DNA from: Acidobacteriota bacterium
Lineage (GTDB): Bacteria > Acidobacteriota > Thermoanaerobaculia > Gp7-AA8
Length of the DNA: 64,000 bases
Direction of reading: 5' to 3'
Assembly (NCBI GenBank): GCA_021325515.1
Contig: JAJPHC010000024.1
Location: forward strand, 1 to 64,000
The notes below the pieces were generated by a model. The model was given only the letters and a program-made list of their open reading frames with translations, was not told where the DNA came from and did no database searches. Of this stretch, positions 43,655-50,970 are shown in pieces. Position 1 is the first letter of the stretch. Every line of letters starts with the position of its first letter. The position numbers were made by a program, and so were the translations under genes.

Positions 43655-44316
43655 ACGGTCCTGATGACGCGAGTGGCGACCGCTGCGACGAGCAGCAGCA
43701 TGCCGATCGCGGCGTAGAGCGGAACGCTGCTGCCGGTCTGCGGCAGCTCGGCAGGTGCCGAGGCCACCATCGGTGCGGGCAGCGGCTGCATGTAGGGCTT
43801 GATCTCGTTCGCCGGCGTGACGACTACGAGCTCGACGGTCTTCGGGTCCTCAACCTTCGTGCTGTCGTCATAGGCGATGACCTTCTCGTGGACGGCAGGC
43901 GCGAGTTTCATCGCGGTCTCTTTCGGATAGACGATGTCGTGACCGCCTTCGCTCACTGCATTCGCGGCGAACCAGGTCCGCAGCGCGCGTGGAGATCCTT
44001 CGATCGCCGGGTAATAGACGAACTCCGAGAGCTGCTTGGTGTCCGACGGCGAGAGCTGGTGGGGGATCGAAAGCACAGTGGCGAAGATCTTCGAGTGATC
44101 TTCATTCGTGACCTGGAGCTGGTTGCGATTGCCGTATCCCGGAAGCACGGAGATCACGTAGACGCCGGGCTGCAGGATGTGGCCTCCGATGTTCATGGGC
44201 TCGCTCAGCCGGAGGTAAGAATTTTCCGGAATCTGGGCCGATGCGTGGGGCGTGGAGAGGACTCCGGCGATGGCCAGGAGTGCACTCAGCGCGAGTCGTT
44301 TCGCGGTAGCTTTCAT
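43651..44316 (-). CDS. LPQTG-anchored surface protein, sortase substrate
   Basis: This 221-residue exported protein has a signal peptide (LALSALLAIAGVLSTPHASA), a globular region with MNIGGHILQPGVYVISV, and a C-terminal sorting signal: LPQTG at about residues 191-195, then a hydrophobic helix (YAAIGMLLLVAAVATRV) and Arg-rich end. It is the only LPxTG protein seen in the window and sits right before the sortase gene on the same transcript. Function is unknown; it may be the dedicated substrate. Confidence 0.85.
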   Translation of the reverse strand: MKATAKRLALSALLAIAGVLSTPHASAQIPENSYLRLSEPMNIGGHILQPGVYVISVLPGYGNRNQLQVTNEDHSKIFATVLSIPHQLSPSDTKQLSEFVYYPAIEGSPRALRTWFAANAVSEGGHDIVYPKETAMKLAPAVHEKVIAYDDSTKVEDPKTVELVVVTPANEIKPYMQPLPAPMVASAPAELPQTGSSVPLYAAIGMLLLVAAVATRVIRTV

Positions 44317-44505
44317 GTTGAACAGTCTCTTTCTGCCTTAGTGGGCGGACGCTGCGGAAGGAAAAGCGTTTGAACGCGGGATGCTGGTGGGGGCCGCTGT
44401 TGGGTCAGCGGCTCGCGAAAAGCGTGGAAGATGCGCGTTCCGTACTCGAGAGCACTGCACGTGCCGCGCCACAATGGGTCCTCCGCGCCCGAATCATCCG
44501 CCGGC

Positions 44506-44534
44506 TTGACGATAGTCGTTATAACGATTATTGT
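44506..44534 (+). promoter_or_regulatory. marR promoter with palindromic operator
   Basis: TTGACG (44506-44511) and TATTGT (44529-44534) are 17 bases apart. A perfect 12-base palindrome TCGTTATAACGA (44516-44527) lies between them, so a bound repressor would block RNA polymerase. The same palindrome with one change appears upstream of the NmrA-like gene. Confidence 0.6.
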
Positions 44535-44542
44535 TGGATGCC

Positions 44543-45022
44543 ATGAAAGGCGTCATCGCCGGGCGGTTGAAGCAGAAACGCTTCTCGTCGCACGAGCAGG
44601 AGATCTTCCTCGGGCTCGTCATGGCCGCGGCGCGCGTCGTGGAACCGTGGGAGCAGTTCCTCAAGAGCGAGGCCGGCCTCACCACCAACCAGTACAACGT
44701 CCTGCGCATCCTTCGCGGCAGCCATCCCGAGCGGCGCACCTGCAGCGAGATCGGGGAGCGGATGATCGCCCGCGATCCGGACATCACGCGCCTCATCGAC
44801 CGGATGGAGAAGCGCGGCCTGGTCAAACGCTCCCGCAGCAGCCAGGACCGGCGCGTCGTCGAAGTCGGCATCACGAGCAAAGGCCTGGAGGTCGTGAACA
44901 GCCTCGACCGCCACGCCGACCGAATGCCCAAAGCTCTTCTCGGTCACCTCGGTCTCAAGCGATCCCGGCAGCTGCGCGACCTTCTGGAAGCGGTCCTGAC
45001 GGAGCTCGGAACCTTCCCCTGA
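44543..45022 (+). CDS. MarR-family transcriptional regulator
   Basis: This 159-residue winged-helix regulator has LTTNQYNVLRILRGS, the recognition region CSEIGERMIARDPDITRLIDRMEKRGLV and the wing KRSRSSQDRRVVEVGITSKG typical of MarR proteins. A ligand probably releases it from DNA. I chose ATG 44543; a TTG 12 bases upstream is possible. It is divergent from the LPQTG protein and precedes an NmrA-like gene whose upstream region carries a matching operator. Confidence 0.92.
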   Translation: MKGVIAGRLKQKRFSSHEQEIFLGLVMAAARVVEPWEQFLKSEAGLTTNQYNVLRILRGSHPERRTCSEIGERMIARDPDITRLIDRMEKRGLVKRSRSSQDRRVVEVGITSKGLEVVNSLDRHADRMPKALLGHLGLKRSRQLRDLLEAVLTELGTFP

Positions 45023-45039
45023 TTTTTTTTCTCAAATAG

Positions 45040-45051
45040 TCGTTGTAACGA
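45040..45051 (+). promoter_or_regulatory. Second MarR-type operator
   Basis: TCGTTGTAACGA matches the marR operator except one base, and the flanking bases (ATAG before, T/C-AT after) match too. It lies about 26 bases upstream of the NmrA-like ATG and just after eight T residues that follow the marR stop. Confidence 0.6.
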
Positions 45052-45077
45052 TCATCGTGAAAACATAGGAGGAGCTC

Positions 45078-46016
45078 ATGGAAAAGAAAGTCATTGCAGT
45101 CATCGGTGCCACCGGTTCCCAGGGCGGCGGACTCGCGCGTGCGATTCTTGCCGATCAAGGCGGGGAGTTCGCCTGCCGCGCCATCACGCGCGACCCGTCG
45201 AAGGAGGCCGCGAAGGCGCTCGCCGCCGCCGGCGCGGATCTCGTCCAGGCCGATCTCGACGACGTCGAGAGCCTCAAGAAGGCCTTCGCCGGCGCGTACG
45301 GCGCCTTCTGCGTCACCAATTTCTGGGAGCACTTCTCGGGCGAGAAGGAAAAGGCGCAGGCGCGCAATCTCGCCGATGCCGCCAAAGCCGCAGGACTCCG
45401 CCACGTCATCTGGTCGACGCTGGAAGACACGCGCCCGCTGATGTCCGCCGACGACAAGCGCATGCCGTTCCTTCAGGAGAAGTACCGCGTCCCGCACTTC
45501 GACGCGAAAGCGGAGGCCGACGCGTTCTTCGCCGGGCTGCCCGTCACGTTCCTCGTCACCTCCTTCTACTGGGACAACCTCTACGCCTTCGGCCTCGGCC
45601 CGAAGAAAGGGGAGGACGGAACATACGGCTGGGCGTTCCCGATGGGCGACAAGCGCCTTGCCGGCATCGCCGCGGAAGACATCGGCAAGGCCGCGTATGG
45701 AATCTTCAAAGCGGGGACGAAGTACGCCGGCAAGACCGTCGGAATCGCGGGCGAGTTCCTCACGATCGATGAGATGAGCGAAACGCTGTCGAAGGGGCTG
45801 GGCGTCACCGTGAAGTACAGCGCGGTCGAGCCCGATGCCTATCGCGGCTTCGGATTTCCGGGGGCCGACGAGATGGGAAACATGTTCCAGGTCTATCGCG
45901 ACTTCGAGAGAGAAGTCGTCGGCGCACGCAGCGCCGAGGTGACGCGCGAGCTCAATCCGTCGACGATGTCGTTCGCGCAGTGGCTCGACAAGTACAAGGA
46001 TAAGATTGCACTCTGA
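45078..46016 (+). CDS. NmrA-family NAD(P)-binding protein
   Basis: This 312-residue atypical SDR of the NmrA/HSCARG type has the dinucleotide motif VIGATGSQGGGLARAIL at the N-terminus, FACRAITRDP, and FCVTNFWEHFSG. Family members act as redox sensors or quinone/NADPH-binding proteins. A perfect AGGAGG lies just before the ATG. With the MarR gene and the shared operator this looks like a MarR-controlled response to a phenolic or oxidising compound, which is inference. Confidence 0.9.
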   Translation: MEKKVIAVIGATGSQGGGLARAILADQGGEFACRAITRDPSKEAAKALAAAGADLVQADLDDVESLKKAFAGAYGAFCVTNFWEHFSGEKEKAQARNLADAAKAAGLRHVIWSTLEDTRPLMSADDKRMPFLQEKYRVPHFDAKAEADAFFAGLPVTFLVTSFYWDNLYAFGLGPKKGEDGTYGWAFPMGDKRLAGIAAEDIGKAAYGIFKAGTKYAGKTVGIAGEFLTIDEMSETLSKGLGVTVKYSAVEPDAYRGFGFPGADEMGNMFQVYRDFEREVVGARSAEVTRELNPSTMSFAQWLDKYKDKIAL

Positions 46017-46054
46017 GCAGGTGCAGTCAGTTGTTCATCATACGGAGGTGAATT

Positions 46055-46648
46055 GTGGCCCATCGGTTCAAGGTCATCCCTCTCCTGGTTCTCTCCCTTC
46101 CGCTGGCGCTGGTGCTCGCACACTGCGCGCAACAGGCGAATGCCGCGGCGAATCCGAACGCGGCGAAGATCGAGCGAGGCAGAATGCTCGTCATCGGTGG
46201 CGCGTGTCATGACTGCCACACGCCGAAGAAGTTCGGCCCGAAAGGTCCGGAGCCCGACATGGACCGCATGCTGTCGGGTCACCCGGCCGACAGCCCGGCT
46301 CTCACGCCGTATCAGCCGGCGCCGGGCAGTCCGTGGGTCGTCGCGACGACCGCGGATCTCACCGCCTGGAGCGGCCCGTGGGGCGTTTCATTTCCTGCGA
46401 ATCTGACTCCGGACAAAGTCACCGGCTTGCGCAGCGGCGTCTGGACGGAAGCGCTGTTCATCAAAGCACTGCGCACGGGAAAACACATGGGAACCTCGCG
46501 CGACATTCTTCCGCCGATGCCGTGGAATTTTTACGGGAAGCTCAGCGACGATGACCTGAAAGCGATCTGGGCCTATCTCGGCACCATCAAGCCGATCCAC
46601 AATCAGGTGCCCGATCCGATTCCGCCGCCCGCGCCGGCTTCGAAGTGA
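46055..46648 (+). CDS. Exported mono-haem cytochrome c
   Basis: This 197-residue protein begins with an export signal (IPLLVLSLPLALVLAHC). A Cys at about residue 24 could be lipidated, although the preceding residue is unusual for a lipobox. One CxxCH haem motif (ACHDCHTP) lies near residue 52. MPWNFYGKLSDDDLKAIWAYL is a typical C-terminal cytochrome segment with a possible Met axial ligand. GGAGGTG lies before the GTG start. Redox partner unknown. Confidence 0.85.
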   Translation: MAHRFKVIPLLVLSLPLALVLAHCAQQANAAANPNAAKIERGRMLVIGGACHDCHTPKKFGPKGPEPDMDRMLSGHPADSPALTPYQPAPGSPWVVATTADLTAWSGPWGVSFPANLTPDKVTGLRSGVWTEALFIKALRTGKHMGTSRDILPPMPWNFYGKLSDDDLKAIWAYLGTIKPIHNQVPDPIPPPAPASK

Positions 46649-46658
46649 TGGCTCTCGT

Positions 46659-46682
46659 CCCCCTCTCCCGCGGGGAGGGGGG
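46659..46682. terminator. Imperfect hairpin between convergent genes
   Basis: A C-rich run (46659-46670) pairs imperfectly with the following G-rich run (46671-46682) directly between the stops of two convergent genes. It probably ends both transcripts, although there is no T-tract. Confidence 0.45.
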
Positions 46683-46686
46683 GACG

Positions 46687-47490
46687 TCACTCTGCGAGCT
46701 TGAACACGAGCCGTTCATCGCCGCGCGACCAGGTGATCGTGTTTCCGTCGTAGTCGGTCTCGTCGGGTAATTCGCCGAGGTCGATCTGCGTCTCGCGGTG
46801 CCAGCGCAGCAGTGCGCCGGACTGCGTGTCGATGTAGAGGCGGTCGTGCCGCTGCTCGAGCACCCAGGCCTCATGACCGCGGACCGTCTCGATGCCGACT
46901 GCGGCAAGCCGGTCGCGATTCAGCGCGACCGGCTGCAACGCATCGTTAGCCTCGGGCGGATACTCCAGCTCCGTCTTCACTTCGCCGTTGTGCAGCGTGA
47001 AGGGCGCACTGGCGCCATCCACTCGCGTAACCGTGCCGTGGGCATCGCCGGGCGGCTTCGCAGCCTTGAGATATTTCTCGATGATTGCGGCCACGGGAGG
47101 GAGTGCGGGCTGCTGCCTGGGAGGTGCAGGCGGCTGATTGAAGAACGCGTCCGCGATGCGCGGCGTCGTTCGCGGGCGGATCGAGCCGCGGTGGCAGGTG
47201 GTGCAGGTGATGGCGATCTCGCCGCCGAAATGGCGCTCGTTGATGTCGCGCACCATCACGATCATCGTGCGCGCCACCCCCTTCGCTTCCTTCTCGTCCG
47301 ACTCGTACGCCTTCGTGTGGCAGTGATCGCAGTTCACTCCGAGGGAGTTGGAGATGAAGGCCATCATCGGGAGGAGCTGGGAAGTCGGCAGGCCCTTCAG
47401 AACCTTGATGTTCTTCTTCGTCTGTTCGACGGGAGGATCGGGTGGTTGTTCCACCGCAAGAAACAGGAGGAGGGCGGCCAGGGCTTTCAT
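46687..47490 (-). CDS. Di-haem c-type cytochrome, reaction-centre-cytochrome-like
   Basis: This 267-residue protein has a short export signal, then two CxxCH motifs (CDHCHT near residue 55 and CTTCHRG near 96) in a setting (VLKGLPTSQLLPMMAFISNSLGVNCDHCHT) resembling the PF02276 photosynthetic reaction-centre cytochrome fold that is common in Acidobacteriota. A C-terminal beta-rich domain (HGTVTRVDGASAPFTL ...) follows. It overlaps the stop of the upstream hypothetical gene by one base. No photosystem genes are present, so it serves some other electron transfer. Confidence 0.82.
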   Translation of the reverse strand: MKALAALLLFLAVEQPPDPPVEQTKKNIKVLKGLPTSQLLPMMAFISNSLGVNCDHCHTKAYESDEKEAKGVARTMIVMVRDINERHFGGEIAITCTTCHRGSIRPRTTPRIADAFFNQPPAPPRQQPALPPVAAIIEKYLKAAKPPGDAHGTVTRVDGASAPFTLHNGEVKTELEYPPEANDALQPVALNRDRLAAVGIETVRGHEAWVLEQRHDRLYIDTQSGALLRWHRETQIDLGELPDETDYDGNTITWSRGDERLVFKLAE

Positions 47491-47969
47491 CAGCTCTCGG
47501 TCACCCTGATCCTGAGTTGTTCATCGCAGTGCAGCACCTGGAAGGACGTCCGCTCGGTTCCGCTGTCGTCGCGGTAGTGAACGGAGATCGGAATCCGCAG
47601 CTCGCCGTGCGCATCGAGGACGGCGCTGCGCACGGCGGTTCGCAGCCAATTGGCTCCGATGCCGATCGCTTCGAGCTTGAAGCGGCCGGCGCGCTCGTTC
47701 CAGGTGAGGGGCTGCGAAGCGGAGGGCGCGAGCGCCGGGATCTCGTCGAACTCGAACAGGGAATTGCGGATACGCATCGACACGACGACCTCGCGCGCGC
47801 TCGAGGATCCGCGGTTGGCGATCGCCAGCGGCGACTCGTTCTTTCCGAGGGAAGAGAGATTTCCGATCGTCGGAGTGACGTCGATCAGAGGCGCATCCCG
47901 CCGCCGCCGTGCGACGTAGAAGATGGCCGCGCCGAGAGAAAGGGCTATCCCGATGGAAATCCCGAACAC
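47490..47969 (-). CDS. Membrane-anchored hypothetical protein
   Basis: I do not recognise this 159-residue protein. It starts with GTG and one membrane helix (FGISIGIALSLGAAIFYVARRRR) followed by a beta-rich region (SPLAIANRGSSSAREVVVSMRI, LRIPISVHYRDDSGTERTSF) like an immunoglobulin-type domain with a conserved-looking LHCDEQLRIRV end. It is translationally coupled to the cytochrome gene (TGATG), so a membrane or periplasmic partner role is possible. Confidence 0.6.
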   Translation of the reverse strand: MFGISIGIALSLGAAIFYVARRRRDAPLIDVTPTIGNLSSLGKNESPLAIANRGSSSAREVVVSMRIRNSLFEFDEIPALAPSASQPLTWNERAGRFKLEAIGIGANWLRTAVRSAVLDAHGELRIPISVHYRDDSGTERTSFQVLHCDEQLRIRVTES

Positions 47970-48010
47970 GACGGTGATCAGCGTAGCACGGTCGGTGCTA
48001 TCATTTTCCC

Positions 48011-49846
48011 GTGCGTAAGTGGTGGGCCTGGCTGTTTCTCGTCGCCGTTCCGGCGATTTCCCAGCCCTCTGCGCTCCACGCGGTTCCGGTCAATCCCGAA
48101 GTCCGCGCCACTCTAACCAGCGACTACACCATCGATGTGCTCGTGCACCCGCATCCGGGCGATGCCTGGTCGCGTCTCGCCAGGCGCGTCACGGGCGATG
48201 GACGGAACTGGAAGCTGATCGCCGGCGCGAATGGAGCAGGCGAGCAGCTCGCCACAGACCGGGACGTTCACGTGCCGCTGGCGCTGCTCCGTCCCGAGCT
48301 GCAGCGGCAGATCATCGAGGCTCTCTTTCCCAACGATCTCATGACCGACTCCGGCTGGCGCCATGTCGTCGCCGGAGGCAGCGGCGTCGAAGGCGAATCG
48401 CTCTGGAACATCGCCGAATGGTTCACCGGCTCCGGCGCGAATTACTCCGCGATCCGCAGTGCAAATCCAACTCAGGGGCTCTCCACCCGATCAGGTGACG
48501 TCATCGTCGTTCCAACACAACTGCTCACTGCCGCATTTGGCGGGAGCTCGGAGGGACAGAATGCACCGACGCCGGCAACAGAGATTCGGAAACCCGAGGA
48601 CGATCCGGTTGAGCGTACGTCAGAGAATGATCATGCATCGACATCGCCAGCAGTGGAGGCGGTGGCGTCTGCCGGCCTGACGTCGCTTTCCTACGATCTC
48701 TCCGGGCCCGAGCCGTTTGCCGTTTATCGGCTGCAAAAAGGGGAGGCGCTCTATTCGTCGGTCGCGATTCGCTTCACGGGGCGCGTCTATTCGAAGGACG
48801 TCGGCGACGTTCTCGACCGCATCGTGAAGTTCAATGGCATCGACGATGTGGCGAAGATCCGTGTCGGCTATCCGGTGAAGATCCCGATGAGCCTGCTGCT
48901 GCCGGAGTATCTGCCGGCGAATGATCCCGCGCGTCTTGCGCGGGAGAAGCAGCGGCGCGACAGCGCGAAGCTCGCCAAACGCACGCACGCCCGGGGCCTC
49001 TCCGGCGTGCGTGTGATTCTCGATTCCGGTCATGGCGGCCGCGACGTCGGCACCGAGCACGAAGGAGTGTTCGAGTCGGCGTACGTCTACGATGTCATGT
49101 GCCGGCTCAAGCGTCTCATCGAGAAGAAAAGCGGTGCGAGCGTCATGACGACGACGAAGTCGGACGAGACCGGATACAGGATTCCCGACTCCGATGCGCT
49201 CGACGATGCGCCGAACGATCACATCGTGCTGACGACGCCGCCGTATCTGCTCGAGGATCCGGTGATCGGCGTGCACCTTCGCTGGTATCTCGCGAACTCG
49301 ATCTTCCGGCACGCGATCCAGTCGGGCATCGCGAAGGAGAAGGTCGTCTTCCTCTCGCTGCACGCCGACTCGCTGCATCCGTCGCTTCGCGGCGCGATGG
49401 TGTACATCCCCGGCGAGCGTTACGTGCAGGGCTCGTACAAGAAATCGGACAAGGTCTATCTCGCGCGCGCGGAAGTGCGGGAGCGGCCGGTGGTCACGCA
49501 CTCCGAAGAAGAATCGCTGCAGGCCGAGGGATTGTCGCGCGGTCTCGGCGAATCGATCATCGATGCGTTCGAAGAGCAGGGGATGAAAGTGCATCCATTC
49601 GATCCGGTGCGCGACAACGTCGTGCGTAACGGGCGCGAGTGGGTGCCTGCGGTGATCCGCTACAACATCGTTCCGACTCGCGTGCTGATCGAGATCTGCA
49701 ACCTCGGCAATCAGCGCGACCGCGATCTGATGCAGACGCGCGCGTATCGCGAGAAGGTGGCGCAGGCGATCTACGACGGCCTCGTCGCGTTCTACCGCGA
49801 TTCCGGCAGCCGTTCGCAGAGTGTCGAGAGCCGGCTGGCGCGATAG
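48011..49846 (+). CDS. N-acetylmuramoyl-L-alanine amidase with LysM-like region
   Basis: This 611-residue exported protein has an N-terminal signal (WWAWLFLVAVPAISQPSALHA), LysM-like stretches (about 120-170 and 225-300, for example YRLQKGEALYSSVAIRF), and a C-terminal Amidase_3 domain. That domain shows the zinc ligands and catalytic Glu: ILDSGHGGRDVG, EGVFESAYVYDV, LSLHADSLHP and VLIEICNLGNQRDRD. It cleaves the amide bond between MurNAc and the stem peptide and acts in cell separation. Start is GTG. It is divergent from the hypothetical gene at 47969. Confidence 0.88.
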   Translation: MRKWWAWLFLVAVPAISQPSALHAVPVNPEVRATLTSDYTIDVLVHPHPGDAWSRLARRVTGDGRNWKLIAGANGAGEQLATDRDVHVPLALLRPELQRQIIEALFPNDLMTDSGWRHVVAGGSGVEGESLWNIAEWFTGSGANYSAIRSANPTQGLSTRSGDVIVVPTQLLTAAFGGSSEGQNAPTPATEIRKPEDDPVERTSENDHASTSPAVEAVASAGLTSLSYDLSGPEPFAVYRLQKGEALYSSVAIRFTGRVYSKDVGDVLDRIVKFNGIDDVAKIRVGYPVKIPMSLLLPEYLPANDPARLAREKQRRDSAKLAKRTHARGLSGVRVILDSGHGGRDVGTEHEGVFESAYVYDVMCRLKRLIEKKSGASVMTTTKSDETGYRIPDSDALDDAPNDHIVLTTPPYLLEDPVIGVHLRWYLANSIFRHAIQSGIAKEKVVFLSLHADSLHPSLRGAMVYIPGERYVQGSYKKSDKVYLARAEVRERPVVTHSEEESLQAEGLSRGLGESIIDAFEEQGMKVHPFDPVRDNVVRNGREWVPAVIRYNIVPTRVLIEICNLGNQRDRDLMQTRAYREKVAQAIYDGLVAFYRDSGSRSQSVESRLAR

Positions 49847-49852
49847 CGGCCC

Positions 49853-50001
49853 GATGTGCGGACGAGGCGTCCGCACTCCACTTGGGACCGAAAACGTTCG
49901 CGGGGTCCGTTGTTCGTGCGAATGTGGAGTGCGGACGCCCTCATGGCGGCGTTTTCGCGCGGATCGCGATGTGCGGACGAGGCGTCCGCACTCCACTTGG
50001 G
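49853..50001. repeat. Palindromic repeat pair upstream of ribH
   Basis: A 34-base sequence occurs twice as a perfect direct repeat (49853-49886 and 49968-50001). Each begins with a 21-base palindrome, GTGCGGACG-AGG-CGTCCGCAC. Between them, 49924-49936 carries an inverted partial copy (TGGAGTGCGGACG). This is a REP/PU-like cluster in the amiC-ribH gap. Confidence 0.85.
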
Positions 50002-50046
50002 GCGCCCTCGTCCGCGGGTCCGGATCTGCGATATCTTTCGGTTCGC

Positions 50047-50526
50047 ATGACCCGTTCTTTTGAAGGCGATTTGAATGCCGAAGGACTCCGCGTCGCGATC
50101 ATCGCGAGCCGGTTCAACGATGACATCGTCTCCGGCCTGCTCGATGGCGCGCTCGACTGTCTCCGCCGCCACGGCGTCGCCGAAGAGTCCATTTCCCTTT
50201 ATCGAGTTCCCGGTGCGTTCGAGCTTCCGACGCTCGCCGCGCGTCTCGTGAGCGACACCTATGACGCGATCGTCGCGATCGGCTGTCTGCTGCGCGGCGA
50301 CACTCCGCACTTCGATTTCATCTCGCAGCAGGTGACGCTGGAGCTCTCGCGTGTCGCGGTCGATTCGCGCAAGCCTGTGGCCTATGGCGTCATCACCTGC
50401 AACACGTACGAACAGGCCGTCCAGCGCTCGTCCGCCGGCAGCGGCAACAAGGGCTGGGAAGCGGCGCTGGCGGCCATCGAGATGGCCAATCTGTGGCGCG
50501 TCATTCGCACGATGGGAGCTCACTGA
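50047..50526 (+). CDS. ribH: 6,7-dimethyl-8-ribityllumazine synthase
   Basis: This 159-residue enzyme makes the penultimate intermediate of riboflavin. Motifs fit lumazine synthase: VAIIASRFNDDIV at the N-terminus, YRVPGAFELP, IGCLLRGDTPHFDFI with the catalytic His, and GVITCNTYEQA near the C-terminus. ATG 50047 is chosen; a longer frame from 49639 would run through the palindromic repeats and an opposite-frame gene. It overlaps nusB (TGATG), a classic ribH-nusB pair. Confidence 0.95.
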   Translation: MTRSFEGDLNAEGLRVAIIASRFNDDIVSGLLDGALDCLRRHGVAEESISLYRVPGAFELPTLAARLVSDTYDAIVAIGCLLRGDTPHFDFISQQVTLELSRVAVDSRKPVAYGVITCNTYEQAVQRSSAGSGNKGWEAALAAIEMANLWRVIRTMGAH

Positions 50527-50939
50527 TGGGCGCCCGTAGAAAAGCGCGCGAGCTCGCGCTGCAGATGCTCTTCCAGTACGACATGGCGGGGAACGCGCCG
50601 GACACCATCGTCGCGACCTTCGAAGACTTTCAGAAGTCGAAGGCGAATACGCGCGAGTTTGCCGAGAAGATCTTCCGCGGAACCGTGACGCACATCCAGG
50701 AGATCGACGACATGATTCAGGCCCAGGCCGACAACTGGCGGCTCTCGCGCATGGCCATCGTCGACCGCAACATCATCCGGATGTCGATCTACGAATTCAT
50801 GCACGAGCGCGACACGCCGAAGCTCGTGATCATCGATGAGGCGATCGAGATCGCCAAGAAGTTCGGCACCCAGAAATCCTCGCAATTCATCAATGGAATC
50901 CTCGACGGGATTCTCAAACGGTACAATCTAGCCTCGTGA
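50526..50939 (+). CDS. nusB: Transcription antitermination factor NusB
   Basis: This 137-residue protein has the NusB fold signature: ARRKARELALQMLFQYD at the start, RLSRMAIVDRNIIRMSIYEF in the middle and SQFINGILDGILKR at the end. NusB with NusE binds boxA RNA and supports rRNA antitermination. The ATG overlaps the ribH stop. Confidence 0.95.
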   Translation: MGARRKARELALQMLFQYDMAGNAPDTIVATFEDFQKSKANTREFAEKIFRGTVTHIQEIDDMIQAQADNWRLSRMAIVDRNIIRMSIYEFMHERDTPKLVIIDEAIEIAKKFGTQKSSQFINGILDGILKRYNLAS

Positions 50940-50970
50940 AGCGAAACCGGAAACCAGTGGGAGGGCGTGC

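Noticed and set aside
49639-50046. Long N-terminal extension of RibH
   Set aside because: It would translate the amidase gene in another frame and the palindromic repeats; lumazine synthase length fits the ATG at 50047.
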